Shown: positions 27,003-37,580 of the stretch, piece by piece
Layout: the number at the start of each line of letters is the position of its first letter
Numbering within the stretch: the first letter of the stretch is position 1
DNA from: an uncultured Mucispirillum sp.
Lineage (GTDB): Bacteria > Chrysiogenota > Deferribacteres > Deferribacterales > Mucispirillaceae
DNA: 64,000 bases
Direction: 5' to 3'
Assembly (NCBI GenBank): GCA_944324465.1
Contig: CALUWI010000001.1
Location: 97,023-161,022 of the forward strand
Program-made: the position numbers and the translations under genes
Notes under the pieces: model-generated
The model's database searches: none
What the model was told of the DNA's origin: nothing
What the model saw: the letters and a program-made list of their open reading frames with translations, nothing else

Positions 27003-28919
27003 ATGTTAAGTTCTATCAGAAATAATCGTAAAGCTTTATCAATCGTTTTATGGCTTGTAATCATTGCATTTGTAGCTACAATATTTGTAGTATGGGGCGT
27101 TGGTGAAAAATCTAATACTCTTGATTATGTAGCTAAAGTTAATGACAAAATTATCACTTATGAAGAATACCAAAACAGATACAAAATGGCAGATGATGAA
27201 ATACGCCGTTATGGTGGTGCTGTTCAAATTGATAACCTTTCTAAAAGAATATTAGAATCATTAATCAGTGAAAAATTAATGCTTATTGAAGCAGAAAAAC
27301 TTGATATTCCTGCTACAGATTTAGAGCTTGTTTCATACATACGCTCTATTCCATCATTTCAATCAAACGGTGAGTTTAATATTGACCAGTATGAAATGGT
27401 ATTAAGAAATAACGGCTTAAATCCTGAACAGTATGAAAAAGCTGTTAAAGATGAAATCAAAATGAGAAAAATGACAAACCTTATATATCAGACTCAATCT
27501 ATTGCTACTGATAAAGAGATTGAAAATGAATATAATTACAGGAAATCAAATATTACAGTTGATTATGCAGCTATTCCTCTTAATACTTTTGAAAAAAATA
27601 TTCCTGCAAACCCTGATGATGCAGCATTAAAAGAATATTATGACCTTACAAAAGAAATATACAGAGTACCTGCAGAAATAAAAGTTAAATACATATCATT
27701 TGATAAAAATAAATTTTTAAGTAATTACACAGTGTCTGATGAACAGGCAAAAGCATATTATGACACTAATATTAAACTTTATGATAAAAAAGAAAGTGCA
27801 GATATCAGCTTAATATACATACTTGCAAATAACAGCGATAATAAATCAATGGAAGCTGCAAAAGCAAAAATAGATGAAGCATACAGCCAGTTACAGTCTG
27901 GTAAAAGCTTTGCTGAAGTAGCTGATAACTATACTGATAAAAATATTATTCCAGCAGAAGGCGGTCGCATTGGTGTAGTTGAAAAAGGCACACTTGAAAA
28001 AGATATTGAAACTGCAGTATTTTCTACAGCAGTAAATACTTATTCAAAACCTGTAAAAGTTACTAACGGTTACATTATTGCTTATGTAAACAATCTAATG
28101 CCTGCAAAAAAATATACTTTTGAAGAAAAGAAAGATGAAATAAAAGAAACTATCAAAACATCTTCTTCTACAGAGCTTTTTAATAAATATTTATTAAATG
28201 AATTTCAAAAAATAGCTGATAATGGCAGCATAACAGCAATACAAAAAGCAAATCCAGAATATAGTGCAAACATTACAGAGCTTGATTTTATTGCTGAAAA
28301 TGCAGTATTTCCAGTAACTGCTGTTGCTATTAACCCTGAAACAAAAGCAGCATTATATAAACTCAGCAAGGGTGAATTAAGCCAGACAATTCTTGACGGC
28401 AGTATGGCTTATATTTTTGAAATAGTTGATAAAAAACCTTCTTATATTCCAGATATGGATAAAGTAAAAAAACAATTAATTATTGACTACAGAGTTGATA
28501 AAATAACTAAAGAAGGTATTAAAGCATTAGAAAGCGATTTAGCTGGCAGCGGCTTTGAAAAAACAGCATCTAAATACAATGCTTCAGTAAAAAACACATC
28601 TTTTGTAAGAGATAGTGCAGAACTTGAAGCAGTATTTAAAAACGATGCTGCATTAATAGAGCAGATTGTTAAAACTAAAAGCGGTAATTTCTTACAAAAA
28701 CCATTTCTTTTAGACAATAACTTTTATATTTTTAAAGTTGCAAAAATCACTCTGCCAGAAAAAAGCGGACTTGAAAATGAAAAAGAAAATATTTCAAACT
28801 ATATTTCATCAATAAAAGGCAACACAGCAGTTGAAGGATTTGCTAAAAAAGCATTAGAAAAAGCTGATGTAAAATATAATCAGGATTTTCTTAGAAGTAT
28901 GAATATAGTAATGCCTTAA
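27003..28919 (+). CDS. PpiD-like membrane-anchored peptidyl-prolyl isomerase/chaperone
   Basis: A 638 aa protein with an N-terminal membrane anchor (SIVLWLVIIAFVATIFVVWGVG, residues about 13-34) and a periplasmic body. A SurA_N-like chaperone domain is followed by one parvulin domain (about residues 260-365, with SGKSFAEVADNYTDKN and GGRIGVVEKGTL) and a C-terminal region. PpiD binds polypeptides leaving the Sec translocon. It starts 31 nt after the SRP RNA and may be read from the same promoter, an arrangement that puts two protein-export components together. Confidence 0.92.
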   Translation: MLSSIRNNRKALSIVLWLVIIAFVATIFVVWGVGEKSNTLDYVAKVNDKIITYEEYQNRYKMADDEIRRYGGAVQIDNLSKRILESLISEKLMLIEAEKLDIPATDLELVSYIRSIPSFQSNGEFNIDQYEMVLRNNGLNPEQYEKAVKDEIKMRKMTNLIYQTQSIATDKEIENEYNYRKSNITVDYAAIPLNTFEKNIPANPDDAALKEYYDLTKEIYRVPAEIKVKYISFDKNKFLSNYTVSDEQAKAYYDTNIKLYDKKESADISLIYILANNSDNKSMEAAKAKIDEAYSQLQSGKSFAEVADNYTDKNIIPAEGGRIGVVEKGTLEKDIETAVFSTAVNTYSKPVKVTNGYIIAYVNNLMPAKKYTFEEKKDEIKETIKTSSSTELFNKYLLNEFQKIADNGSITAIQKANPEYSANITELDFIAENAVFPVTAVAINPETKAALYKLSKGELSQTILDGSMAYIFEIVDKKPSYIPDMDKVKKQLIIDYRVDKITKEGIKALESDLAGSGFEKTASKYNASVKNTSFVRDSAELEAVFKNDAALIEQIVKTKSGNFLQKPFLLDNNFYIFKVAKITLPEKSGLENEKENISNYISSIKGNTAVEGFAKKALEKADVKYNQDFLRSMNIVMP

Positions 28920-28960
28920 TAAGCAAGCACATTCAATTTATTTGATTAAAAGATTATTAT

Positions 28961-28997
28961 AAGGTTTGGGTTTAATCATAAACTCAAACCTTTTTTT
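28961..28997 (+). terminator. Terminator of the PpiD-like gene
   Basis: Stem AAGGTTTGgGTTTA/TAAACtCAAACCTT followed by seven T, 41 nt after the stop. Confidence 0.9.
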
Positions 28998-29320
28998 ATG
29001 CCTTTTATTAAACTGTGCATTAAGAAAGATAGACTGATATATTTTCCAAGCTGTAATTCATTAAATATTTTTAATATATACTTATAAATACTATTTTTAT
29101 TAATAAGGTTTACTTTCCTGATAACATAGTTAATATGCTGCATGATTATCTCTTATTAAATTAGTGATTTAATAAATAAGCCTGTTTTATTCATTATATA
29201 ATGTTACATTGAAAAACAGTATGTAAAAGTATGCTGTTTATATATTTTATACTTCCTTTATACTTTATTAAAACTAATCTGGCAGATTAATATATCAAAT
29301 AAGTATATCTTTTAATATAA
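28998..29320. other. AT-rich intergenic region
   Basis: No ORF, RNA or clear repeat recognised between two convergent units. Confidence 0.6.
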
Positions 29321-29357
29321 AAATACCCCGCCTGCGTGATATACAAACAGGGTATTT
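29321..29357 (-). terminator. Terminator of the 603-aa Ig-like lipoprotein gene
   Basis: Stem AAATACCC/GGGTATTT with an inner CCTG/CAGG pairing; T-rich on the minus strand, 18 nt beyond the stop. Confidence 0.75.
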
Positions 29358-29375
29358 ATTTTATATATCTTTAAA

Positions 29376-31187
29376 TTATTTTACTTCTATTTCTACACTT
29401 GCTTTAACAGGTTTGTTATCAATAGTATATACGCTGTTTGATGTAACAGTGATTACTGCTTTACCTGCTTTTTTTGCATAAGCATAGCCGTCAATAATAT
29501 CTACAATATTTTTATCGCTTGTTTCTATTTTATATGCATCTACTTTTCCAAATGAGCAGTCAGCTTGATGTGTTACAGTAGCATATACAAAAACTGGTTT
29601 ACTGCCTAAAATTAAATTATTTTTCAAATCTTGTTTATTATCAATAACAATGCTTTTAGCAGGGCAGATTTTATAATAATATGGAATCTGGCTTTCATCT
29701 GATGCAACAATTACTGGTATTTTAACTGGTGCTATATAATATTCATCATCAGTATTCCTAAGAACTTCTATTTCTACCATTGCTTCACCAGTTCCCTGTG
29801 CATGTATTAAACCATCTTCTTTGGAATAATATATTACCTGTCCATTACCTGCAACTTCTGGAGTGTTTACAGCAATTAACTCTTTATCTATAACAGAATT
29901 AAATGGAATATAGTTTACTGCTGATAAAGGATTAAATTTATCACCTTTTTCAAAATTCATATATATTTTAAAATTTTCTCCATCTGGCATAACCATATTA
30001 TAAGGCTCTGCAAGTTCTAAATATTCAGGAAGAGATGCAGTATTATTATCATATGTATATATATCAAATGTTTTAGAACAGCTGGTATTTTCAGCAGGCT
30101 CGCAGTTTTCAGCTTCTATATTAATGCGTGAAAAATATCCCTGTTTTTTTGCAGTGACAAGCAGTAATGTTCTATCAGCATTTGTTATCGTAACAGAATC
30201 ATTTGGCTGCTGCACTTTCAAATTAGAAAATTTTGCATTTTCTGGTGTGATTTTTACTTGAATAAATTTAGATGTTCCATTTTCAAGCATTACATCATCA
30301 ATACTTATACTTTCAAGTGGAACTGATGCAGCATTTACTGTAACACTGCATGATGCCTGTTTTTTACCCTCTTCTGTTTCTGCTGTAATAACAGCATTGC
30401 CGGGATTTTGTGCAGTTATAAGCCCATTTGGATATACTACTGCTGTATCTTTATTATCTGATGTAAATATAACATTTTTATTTTCTGCATCTTCTGGCTT
30501 GATTTCATAAACAAGCTGGTGTGTTTCCCCTTGATATAAAGATATTATATCTGTGCAGTTTAGCGTAATACTTTCCACCTTAATAGTTTCTTCTGCCTGA
30601 ACTATTACATTTATAGAAGTTTTAAGATTTTTATAAGATGCTTCTAAAATAGTTTCACCTGCTTTTTTACCTGTTACAGCTCCATATGCATCAACATCTG
30701 CAATGTCTGTATTTACAATTTTATATTCAATACCATTATTTATTAAATCTGACGGTAATATAGTTAAAGCAGGTGTAATCTTTTCATTAACTTCTAATGT
30801 TATGCTTTCATTCTGATAGCCTATAAATGTTATATCTTTATCAGTAACATTAATCGTACATTTATCTTTCTGAGTTTTTCCATTAATAGTTAAAGTCATT
30901 TCAATAACTGCTGAGCCCTGCTTTAATGCAGAAACAACACCAGTATCTGTAACTGATACAACTGTTGTATCATTTGAAACAAAAGATACTGCAGCTCCAG
31001 CTGTTGTATTATAGTCAAGCTGAATATTATCTCCAACTGTTAAATCGTATGATGAAACATTAAATAATGTTGTATATTCTGGCTGTTCAACAGGTCCTTG
31101 AGATGAACCACTGCTGCTGTTACTATTATTACAGCCAAATAATATTACCGATAAACATATTAAGAAAATAGATTTAATTTTTGTCAT
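29376..31187 (-). CDS. Surface lipoprotein with bacterial Ig-like (Big2) domains
   Basis: A 603 aa protein if translation starts at 31187, where GGAGG lies 5 nt upstream and a lipoprotein signal begins (MTKIKSIFLICLSVILFGC); an in-frame codon 48 nt further upstream lacks these. After a Ser/Asn-rich tether come at least four Big2-like modules, recognisable by repeated VSVTDTGVVSALKQGSAVIEM, ADVDAYGAVTGKKAGETILEA and VVYPNGLITAQNPGNAVITAE strands. The last third is less clear. The likely role is cell-surface attachment or structure. It is a smaller relative of the 1178 aa protein at 58-61.6 kb. Confidence 0.85.
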   Translation of the reverse strand: MTKIKSIFLICLSVILFGCNNSNSSSGSSQGPVEQPEYTTLFNVSSYDLTVGDNIQLDYNTTAGAAVSFVSNDTTVVSVTDTGVVSALKQGSAVIEMTLTINGKTQKDKCTINVTDKDITFIGYQNESITLEVNEKITPALTILPSDLINNGIEYKIVNTDIADVDAYGAVTGKKAGETILEASYKNLKTSINVIVQAEETIKVESITLNCTDIISLYQGETHQLVYEIKPEDAENKNVIFTSDNKDTAVVYPNGLITAQNPGNAVITAETEEGKKQASCSVTVNAASVPLESISIDDVMLENGTSKFIQVKITPENAKFSNLKVQQPNDSVTITNADRTLLLVTAKKQGYFSRINIEAENCEPAENTSCSKTFDIYTYDNNTASLPEYLELAEPYNMVMPDGENFKIYMNFEKGDKFNPLSAVNYIPFNSVIDKELIAVNTPEVAGNGQVIYYSKEDGLIHAQGTGEAMVEIEVLRNTDDEYYIAPVKIPVIVASDESQIPYYYKICPAKSIVIDNKQDLKNNLILGSKPVFVYATVTHQADCSFGKVDAYKIETSDKNIVDIIDGYAYAKKAGKAVITVTSNSVYTIDNKPVKASVEIEVK

Positions 31188-31365
31188 TATTACCTCCAAA
31201 AACCTACTATTAAATATAATCAATTTTATAAACAAAATAAATAGTTTTGTTAATATTTATAGAAACATTACAGAGTTAATTGTTGGCTTTAAAGGAAAAT
31301 CATTAAAAGATATTGTGATAAAATATAAAAAACACTACAGTTTCTTTATATCTTTAATATGACTT

Positions 31366-31392
31366 ATCCTGCTGAAAAGGCTTCAGCAGGAT
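31366..31392. terminator. Hairpin after glyQ
   Basis: 11-bp stem ATCCTGCTGAA/TTCAGCAGGAT, 16 nt after the glyQ stop; no strong T-run, so it may be an RNA-stabilising hairpin or a weak terminator. Confidence 0.5.
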
Positions 31393-31408
31393 AATATATG
31401 TTATAAAA

Positions 31409-32278
31409 TTACTTATTTAATAATGGATAACCCATTGACTTTCTTGTTTCAACAAATTTTTCAGCACATATTTTAGCTAATGCTCTAACACGGGCAATAT
31501 AACTTGTTCTTTCTGTAACAGATATTGCACTTCTTGCATCAAGCAGATTAAAAGTATGGCTGCATTTTAAACAGTAGTCATAAGCAGGCAGTGGAAGCCC
31601 CATTTCTGCAATTCTTACACATTCTTTTTCATAAGTTTCAAAAAGATTAAAAAGTGTAGGTACATCAGCAGCTTCAAAATTAAATTTAGAAAACTGCACT
31701 TCGTTTTGGTGGTAAACATCACCATAAGTCAGTTTATCATTCCATTTAATATCAAATACAGATTCTACCTGCTGTAAATACATTGTAATACGCTCTAAGC
31801 CGTATGTAATTTCACCAGACACAGGTTTTAAATCAATACCACCTGCCTGCTGAAAATATGTAAACTGAGTTATTTCCATACCATCAAGCCATACTTCCCA
31901 GCCTAAGCCCCATGCACCTAATGTTGGAGATTCCCAGTCATCTTCTACAAATCTGATATCATGGTCTAAAATATTAATGCCAAGAGCTTCAAGGCTTTTT
32001 AAATAAAGCTCTTGAATATTATCAGGCGATGGTTTTAAAAGCACTTGAAACTGGTAATAGTGCTGTAATCTGTTTGGATTTTCACCATATCTGCCGTCTG
32101 TTGGGCGTCTGCTTGGCTCTACATAGCATGCTTTCCAAGGCTCAGGACCTAAGCACATTAAAAATGTAGCAGGGTTAAAAGTTCCTGCACCTACTTCATT
32201 ATCATAAGGCTGGTAAACTATACATCCCTGGTCTGCCCAAAAGCGATGCAGATTCATTATTACATCTTGAAAATACAT
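31409..32278 (-). CDS. glyQ: Glycyl-tRNA synthetase alpha subunit
   Basis: A 289 aa class II catalytic subunit of the tetrameric (alpha2beta2) glycyl-tRNA synthetase. Diagnostic stretches: [56 protein letters not shown] and [11 protein letters not shown]-like [19 protein letters not shown]. It is the last gene of the arg unit, 9 nt after argG. The beta subunit gene glyS, usually directly downstream, is not in this window. Confidence 0.98.
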   Translation of the reverse strand: MYFQDVIMNLHRFWADQGCIVYQPYDNEVGAGTFNPATFLMCLGPEPWKACYVEPSRRPTDGRYGENPNRLQHYYQFQVLLKPSPDNIQELYLKSLEALGINILDHDIRFVEDDWESPTLGAWGLGWEVWLDGMEITQFTYFQQAGGIDLKPVSGEITYGLERITMYLQQVESVFDIKWNDKLTYGDVYHQNEVQFSKFNFEAADVPTLFNLFETYEKECVRIAEMGLPLPAYDYCLKCSHTFNLLDARSAISVTERTSYIARVRALAKICAEKFVETRKSMGYPLLNK

Positions 32279-32287
32279 ATATTCTCC

Positions 32288-33496
32288 TTATTTTTTGCGG
32301 GCTGCATGCATTTTTAATGGCAGAGAGTGCAGTCTGATAAAGCCTGTTGCATCACTTTGGTTATATGCACCGCCGTCATCTTCCATAGATGCGATAGCCA
32401 TATTATAAAGAGAATAATCAGAGCTTCTGCCAATACATGTTACATTACCTTTATATAATTCAAGTTTAACTTTACCTGTAACATATTCTTGTGATTTATC
32501 AAGTAGAGCACGGAGGCAGTCCATTTCATGAGAGAACCAGTAGCCGTTATATACAAGTGTTGCAAATCTTGGCATTAAAGTTTCTTTTAAGTTTAATACG
32601 CTGCCATCAAGAGTTAAGCCTTCTAAATCTCTATGAGCTGCCATAATAATAGCTGCACCTGGAGTTTCATATACACCTCTTGATTTCATACCAACATAAC
32701 GGCTTTCTACCATATCTACCCTGCCTATACCATTTTCGCCGCCTAATTTATTTAAAGCCATAAGCATATTATATGGGCTTAATGTTTCGCCGTTTAATTT
32801 AACAGCAACACCTTTATCAAATTCAAGTTCAATAACTGTTGCTTTATCTGGAGCAGCTTTTGGGCTTTTGCTGTATTCAAACATATCATCTGGCGGACAT
32901 ACTGCTGGGTCTTCTAATATACCTGCTTCAAATGAAATGTGTAATGCGTTATCATCGCTTGACCATGGTTTAGCCACAGTTGCTTTTACAGGAATATCAT
33001 ATTTTGCAGCAAATTCCATAGCTTCTTTTCTGCCTTTAATTACTGTAAAAAATTCTTCATCTCTCCAAGGTGCAATAACTTTTAAATCTGGAGCAAGAGC
33101 TGCTGCAGTTAATTCAAAACGAACCTGGTCGTTTCCTTTACCTGTTGCACCGTGTGCAAAATAAGAACAGCCAGTTTTTCTTGCTGCTTCAACCATACCT
33201 TTTGCAATTACAGGGCGGGCAAGAGATGTACCTAAATAGTATCTGCCTTCATATAATGCATTAAATGCAACAGCAGGGAAAACGAAATCTTTAACAAATT
33301 CTTCTCTTAAATCATCAATAATTACTTCACATGCCCCTGATTTATGAGCTTTTTCTTTAATAGTATCCCAGTCAGAATCCTGTCCTACATTTGCTACATA
33401 AGCCACAACTTCATAGCCTTTTAATGTAAGCCATTTTAAAATTACAGATGTATCTAAACCACCTGAATATGCAAGTAATACTTTTTCTTTTGCCAT
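32288..33496 (-). CDS. argG: Argininosuccinate synthase
   Basis: A 402 aa enzyme joining citrulline and aspartate with ATP. It has the PP-loop AYSGGLDTSVI (residues 9-19), GATGKGNDQVRFE and the EKPWS-like AKPWSSDDNALHISFE segment. It follows argF by 2 nt, so the two are coupled. Full length, no odd residues noted. Confidence 0.98.
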   Translation of the reverse strand: MAKEKVLLAYSGGLDTSVILKWLTLKGYEVVAYVANVGQDSDWDTIKEKAHKSGACEVIIDDLREEFVKDFVFPAVAFNALYEGRYYLGTSLARPVIAKGMVEAARKTGCSYFAHGATGKGNDQVRFELTAAALAPDLKVIAPWRDEEFFTVIKGRKEAMEFAAKYDIPVKATVAKPWSSDDNALHISFEAGILEDPAVCPPDDMFEYSKSPKAAPDKATVIELEFDKGVAVKLNGETLSPYNMLMALNKLGGENGIGRVDMVESRYVGMKSRGVYETPGAAIIMAAHRDLEGLTLDGSVLNLKETLMPRFATLVYNGYWFSHEMDCLRALLDKSQEYVTGKVKLELYKGNVTCIGRSSDYSLYNMAIASMEDDGGAYNQSDATGFIRLHSLPLKMHAARKK

Positions 33497-33498
33497 TT

Positions 33499-34431
33499 TT
33501 ATATTCCTCCAATACAGTCTATTAATATAGCTTTTTGAACATGTAATCTATTTTCTGCCTCATCAAAAATAACTGAGGCTTTACTTTCTAATACTTCTTC
33601 ACTAACTTCTTCCCCACGGTGAGCAGGCAGGCAGTGCATAAATACTGCATCTTTATCAGCTAATGCCATAATAGATGAATCAACCTGATAGCCTTGAAAA
33701 TCTTTTATGCGTTTTGCACTTTCTTCTTCCTGGCCCATACTTGCCCAAACATCAGTATATATAACATTAGCATTTTCTGCTGCTTCTTTTGGATTATGAG
33801 TTAATGTGATTGTGCCGCCGTTTTTAGCTGCATATTTTTTTGCATTTTCTACAATATCATAGTTAACATGATAACCTTTTGGGGAAGCTATAGCAATATG
33901 GAAGCCCATCTGGCTTGCACCGTTTATCCATGAATGAGCCATATTGTTGCCGTCTCCAATATATGCAACCTTTAAGCCTTTTATTTTACCAAATTTTTCC
34001 TGCATAGTCATCATATCTGCCATTATCTGACATGGGTGAAAGCTGTCTGTTAATGCATTAATTACTGGTACTGAAGAATATTCTGCTAACTCAGTAACTC
34101 TTTCATGACCAAATGTTCTAATCATAATGCCGTGAACATATCTACTCATAACTCTGGCAGTATCTTTTATTGTTTCACCTCTGCCAAGCTGAATATCTCT
34201 GCTGCTTAAGAACATAGGGTATCCGCCAAGTTCATTCATAGCGGTTTCAAAGCTGATGCGTGTTCTTGTAGATGATTTTTCAAATATCATAGCAAGAGTT
34301 TTGCCTTCAAGCTCCCTGTGTTTTATACCCTGCCTGCGTTCTTCTTTAAGTCTTATGGCAGTATCTATTAATGTCTGCAGTTCTTCTGGAGTTCTATCCA
34401 AAAGTGTTAAAAAATGGCGTGGTTCTATCAT
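33499..34431 (-). CDS. argF: Ornithine carbamoyltransferase
   Basis: A 310 aa enzyme making citrulline from ornithine and carbamoyl phosphate. The carbamoyl-phosphate motif STRTR is at residues 54-58; HPCQ (in DSFHPCQIMADM) and HCLPAHRG near the C-terminus complete the active site, and SMG (WASMGQEEE) marks ornithine binding. It follows argD by 2 nt. Confidence 0.98.
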   Translation of the reverse strand: MIEPRHFLTLLDRTPEELQTLIDTAIRLKEERRQGIKHRELEGKTLAMIFEKSSTRTRISFETAMNELGGYPMFLSSRDIQLGRGETIKDTARVMSRYVHGIMIRTFGHERVTELAEYSSVPVINALTDSFHPCQIMADMMTMQEKFGKIKGLKVAYIGDGNNMAHSWINGASQMGFHIAIASPKGYHVNYDIVENAKKYAAKNGGTITLTHNPKEAAENANVIYTDVWASMGQEEESAKRIKDFQGYQVDSSIMALADKDAVFMHCLPAHRGEEVSEEVLESKASVIFDEAENRLHVQKAILIDCIGGI

Positions 34432-34433
34432 AA

Positions 34434-35594
34434 TTATTTACCTAATTCCTTAATAGTAGATACAAATATTTCTGCACCTTTTAATAAATCTTCATCACTT
34501 ATATTTAATGGCGGATAAAGACGAACAGAATTATTTCCTGCTGTAATAATTAAAAGATGATTTTTTATACATGCTTCTGCCACATCTTTTGGCTGATATG
34601 GAGTTTTAACACCTATTAAAAGACCTTCACCTTTTACTTTACATGTATCTGGAAGATTTTTATTTAAATAATCTTTTAATAATGCACCTTTATCTTTTAC
34701 TGACTGTAAAAAGCCATCTTTTGTCATTTCTTTAATAACTACTAAAGCAGCAGCACAGGCAAGTGGGTTGCCTCCAAAAGTTGAGCCGTGAGTTCCTGGA
34801 GTAAAAAGAGATGCTGCTTTTTCTACTGCCACAACAGCACCCATTGGAACACCGCCGGCAATAGATTTTGAAAGTGTCATAATATCAGGCACTACATCAA
34901 AAAGCTGATATGCAAATAATTTACCAGTTCTGCCATAACCTGTCTGCACTTCATCTATTATCATTAATATGTCTTTTTCATCACATATTCTGCGAACTTC
35001 TTTTAAAAACTCAATATCCACTGGCATAACGCCGCCTTCCCCTTGGAAAAGCTCCAGCATTATTGCTGCAGTATCATTTAAAGATACGGCACTTTTAAGA
35101 GCCTCTATATCATTAAATGGTATATACTGGTTATATGCAGGCATAGGTGTAAAGCCTTTTTGTATTTTTTCCTGAGCTGTAGCCCCCATTGTTGCATAAG
35201 TTCTGCCATGAAAAGAATTATACATTGATATAATTTTATATTTTTTGCCGTGATGCACAGTATTGCCGTAAAGGCGGGCAAGTTTTATTGCTGCTTCATT
35301 AGCTTCTGCACCAGAATTACAGAAAAACACTTTACCATTAAAGCTGTTTTTAGAAATTAAATCTGCTAATTCTTCCTGCATAGGTATTTCATAAAGATTT
35401 GATGTGTGCATAACTTTTGATGCCTGTAACGATATGGCATCTACTAATGGCTTAAAATTATGGCCTAAATTAGTAACAGAAATTCCTGATGCGAAATCAA
35501 GATATTCTTCATTATTTGATGTATAAAGTTTTGCACCGATTCCATAGGCAAATGATATTTTAAATCTGCCGTAATTACTCATAAGAGATGACAT
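34434..35594 (-). CDS. argD: Acetylornithine aminotransferase
   Basis: A 386 aa class III PLP aminotransferase. It has FCNSGAEANEAAIKLAR, SFHGRTYATMGATAQ, IIDEVQTGYGRTG and TLSKSIAGGVPMGA with the PLP lysine. It acts in arginine synthesis and possibly also in lysine synthesis as N-succinyl-DAP aminotransferase. The ATG at 35594 is supported by CTGGAG 8 nt upstream. It opens the argD-argF-argG-glyQ unit; other arg genes are not in the window. Confidence 0.96.
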   Translation of the reverse strand: MSSLMSNYGRFKISFAYGIGAKLYTSNNEEYLDFASGISVTNLGHNFKPLVDAISLQASKVMHTSNLYEIPMQEELADLISKNSFNGKVFFCNSGAEANEAAIKLARLYGNTVHHGKKYKIISMYNSFHGRTYATMGATAQEKIQKGFTPMPAYNQYIPFNDIEALKSAVSLNDTAAIMLELFQGEGGVMPVDIEFLKEVRRICDEKDILMIIDEVQTGYGRTGKLFAYQLFDVVPDIMTLSKSIAGGVPMGAVVAVEKAASLFTPGTHGSTFGGNPLACAAALVVIKEMTKDGFLQSVKDKGALLKDYLNKNLPDTCKVKGEGLLIGVKTPYQPKDVAEACIKNHLLIITAGNNSVRLYPPLNISDEDLLKGAEIFVSTIKELGK

Positions 35595-35799
35595 ATTATA
35601 TCTCCAGTTTAATAATTCATTTTAAGATTATTTTTATAAACCATATTTTTAAATAAATCAATGGAATATCATATTAAACAGCTTTTTTTAATAATTTTTA
35701 CAGCATAAAATATAAGCATTATATATATTTTAAATTTTTTTAAAATTTTGCAAAAAATAGATTGAAAATTATTTTATATCATATTATAAGTATTTCTGT

Positions 35800-37110
35800 A
35801 TGGATATTAGAAATAGTAAAGAAATAATTCAAAACATTTTAGAGCGTTACAATTTTACAGCTATTTACAGCGACAGTTGTAACAAATTTGGCATTGAAAC
35901 ATCTAAAAACTATGTTGATGGTAATGATGCAATAGACTTTCTGTATTCTTCTGCCACAATAGGCAGTAAATCTCTAGGCTTTTTTACAGAACTTCCATTT
36001 TTTGAAGTTACAAGGCCAACTCGTGCAGAATGTCTTTTTATTACTCAGTCGCTGCCAAAATATATCAGCACACCTGTGATTATAATTAAAAATGCAGAAG
36101 ATATTTCTGCAAGGCTTACTCTTGCATTAAAAATTTCTGTTGAACATAAAGTGCCAGTAACAGTTGTTATTACTCATAATGCATCAAATAATTATACTGA
36201 TTTTGAGCGTGCTAATAATGATTTAGGCAGAATTTCACCTTACATTAGTGCTTCAACATTTAAACAGGCTATTTCAAAAGAAGAATTAAAAGAAACTTAT
36301 AATACAATTAATAATAATCTTATGCAGGCTTTTTCTGCAAATACAGCAGATAATATTACACATATTTCTCTACAGCATAAAGGTTATTTTCCAGATTATT
36401 TTATTCCAGAAATCAAACCAGCAATTTTTAAAATGCTTAACAATAATATTGCTGCATATAAAAGTGAAAAAGATTTATTAGAAAAGTTTTTCTTTAATAA
36501 TTATAATACAGAATTCTGCTTTAAAGAGCTGGAAGATAAAATATATCCACAAATTCACAATCTTTTATGCCCAGGATGTCCTTTTGTAAATATTTTTGCC
36601 CGTGGTACAGAGAAAGATACTATTATCTTCACTGATATTGCCTGCAAAGGTGTTTTAGAAGCATATCCAGAGCTTAATTACCTTACAATTGATGGTTATA
36701 TGGGTATTATATCAAGTGATGTTCGTTCTTCTACTCTTTTTATAGGTCGTGCATCTTCTTATAAATCACACTATAATAACTTTATAAGCAAAAGAGGACG
36801 AGTTATTCTTTTAAATGACAGTGGTGTTCCAAAAATTGATGGTTTTTCTACAATCAGACACCCTAAAAAGCTGACTAAAACAAAAAATACATTATATCCA
36901 TACAGCTGTAATAATATTAAAAAATATTCTAAAGTAAAAGTTAAACTTAATAAATGCTCATGTGTGAAAGACAATACTCCATGCAGTGTATTTGAAAAAA
37001 CTTTATGCCCTGCTATATATACATCAGCTAACAGCATATTAATAGATAATACAATGTGCAACGGATGTTTAGCATGTAAAGTATTATGCAGTCAGGGAGC
37101 AGTTTCATGA
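35800..37110 (+). CDS. Reduced, divergent IorA-like (indolepyruvate:ferredoxin oxidoreductase alpha) protein
   Basis: A 436 aa protein that keeps landmarks of IorA but is much shorter than the usual 600 or so residues. The N-terminal pyrimidine-type domain is weakly preserved (YVDGNDAIDFLYSSATIGSKS). LLCPGCPFV (257-261) matches the LCPGCPH motif before the TPP domain, but the Mg-TPP GDIGCYTLG motif is replaced by FTDIACKGV and much of the TPP domain is shortened. One ferredoxin-like set remains (Cys420, 423, 426, 430), with other Cys around 386-403. No IorB partner is adjacent. It may have lost oxidoreductase activity and taken another role. Confidence 0.65.
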   Translation: MDIRNSKEIIQNILERYNFTAIYSDSCNKFGIETSKNYVDGNDAIDFLYSSATIGSKSLGFFTELPFFEVTRPTRAECLFITQSLPKYISTPVIIIKNAEDISARLTLALKISVEHKVPVTVVITHNASNNYTDFERANNDLGRISPYISASTFKQAISKEELKETYNTINNNLMQAFSANTADNITHISLQHKGYFPDYFIPEIKPAIFKMLNNNIAAYKSEKDLLEKFFFNNYNTEFCFKELEDKIYPQIHNLLCPGCPFVNIFARGTEKDTIIFTDIACKGVLEAYPELNYLTIDGYMGIISSDVRSSTLFIGRASSYKSHYNNFISKRGRVILLNDSGVPKIDGFSTIRHPKKLTKTKNTLYPYSCNNIKKYSKVKVKLNKCSCVKDNTPCSVFEKTLCPAIYTSANSILIDNTMCNGCLACKVLCSQGAVS

Positions 37111-37580
37111 ATTACCGCATTTTTTTAAACGGATATAGAGTTTCTACTTATGATGACTGTATAAAACTGCTTATATACAGTGCAGAACAGTCTGATTATA
37201 TTGTTGAAATAGAAGGCTTTGAAAAAACTACACCTTTTTCACCTTCTAAAAATTACATACTGCTTAAAGGCAGCTCAAAAGAAATATACAGCGATATTAT
37301 TATAGACTTTGATGATTTGCTTATTAATGCAAACTATGATAAAGCAATAACTATTGCACCAAGCACTCTTGAAACAGAGCCCCTTCCAGATGCTGTTCAT
37401 TACTGGAAATCTATGGGTGCAGTATTTAAAATAATCAATGACTTATCCCCTGCTTATGTAACAGGATATCTGCTTGAAAAAAATATGAAAAAAGAACTGG
37501 AAGCATTTAATTCATCATTAAGCAGGCTTCCATTTGCTGTGCAGATAGCTGTTAATGAGCTTATGACGGATGTAGAATAA
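37107..37580 (+). CDS. Hypothetical protein (157 aa) coupled to the IorA-like gene
   Basis: No family recognised. The start chosen is the ATG at 37107, overlapping the IorA-like stop (ATGA); an ATG 21 nt earlier lacks a good ribosome-binding site. The protein is soluble, with mixed N-terminal strands (MNYRIFLNGYRV) and a helical C-terminal half (EALEAFNSSL-type helices). Tight overlaps on both sides suggest it works with its neighbours. Confidence 0.7.
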   Translation: MNYRIFLNGYRVSTYDDCIKLLIYSAEQSDYIVEIEGFEKTTPFSPSKNYILLKGSSKEIYSDIIIDFDDLLINANYDKAITIAPSTLETEPLPDAVHYWKSMGAVFKIINDLSPAYVTGYLLEKNMKKELEAFNSSLSRLPFAVQIAVNELMTDVE

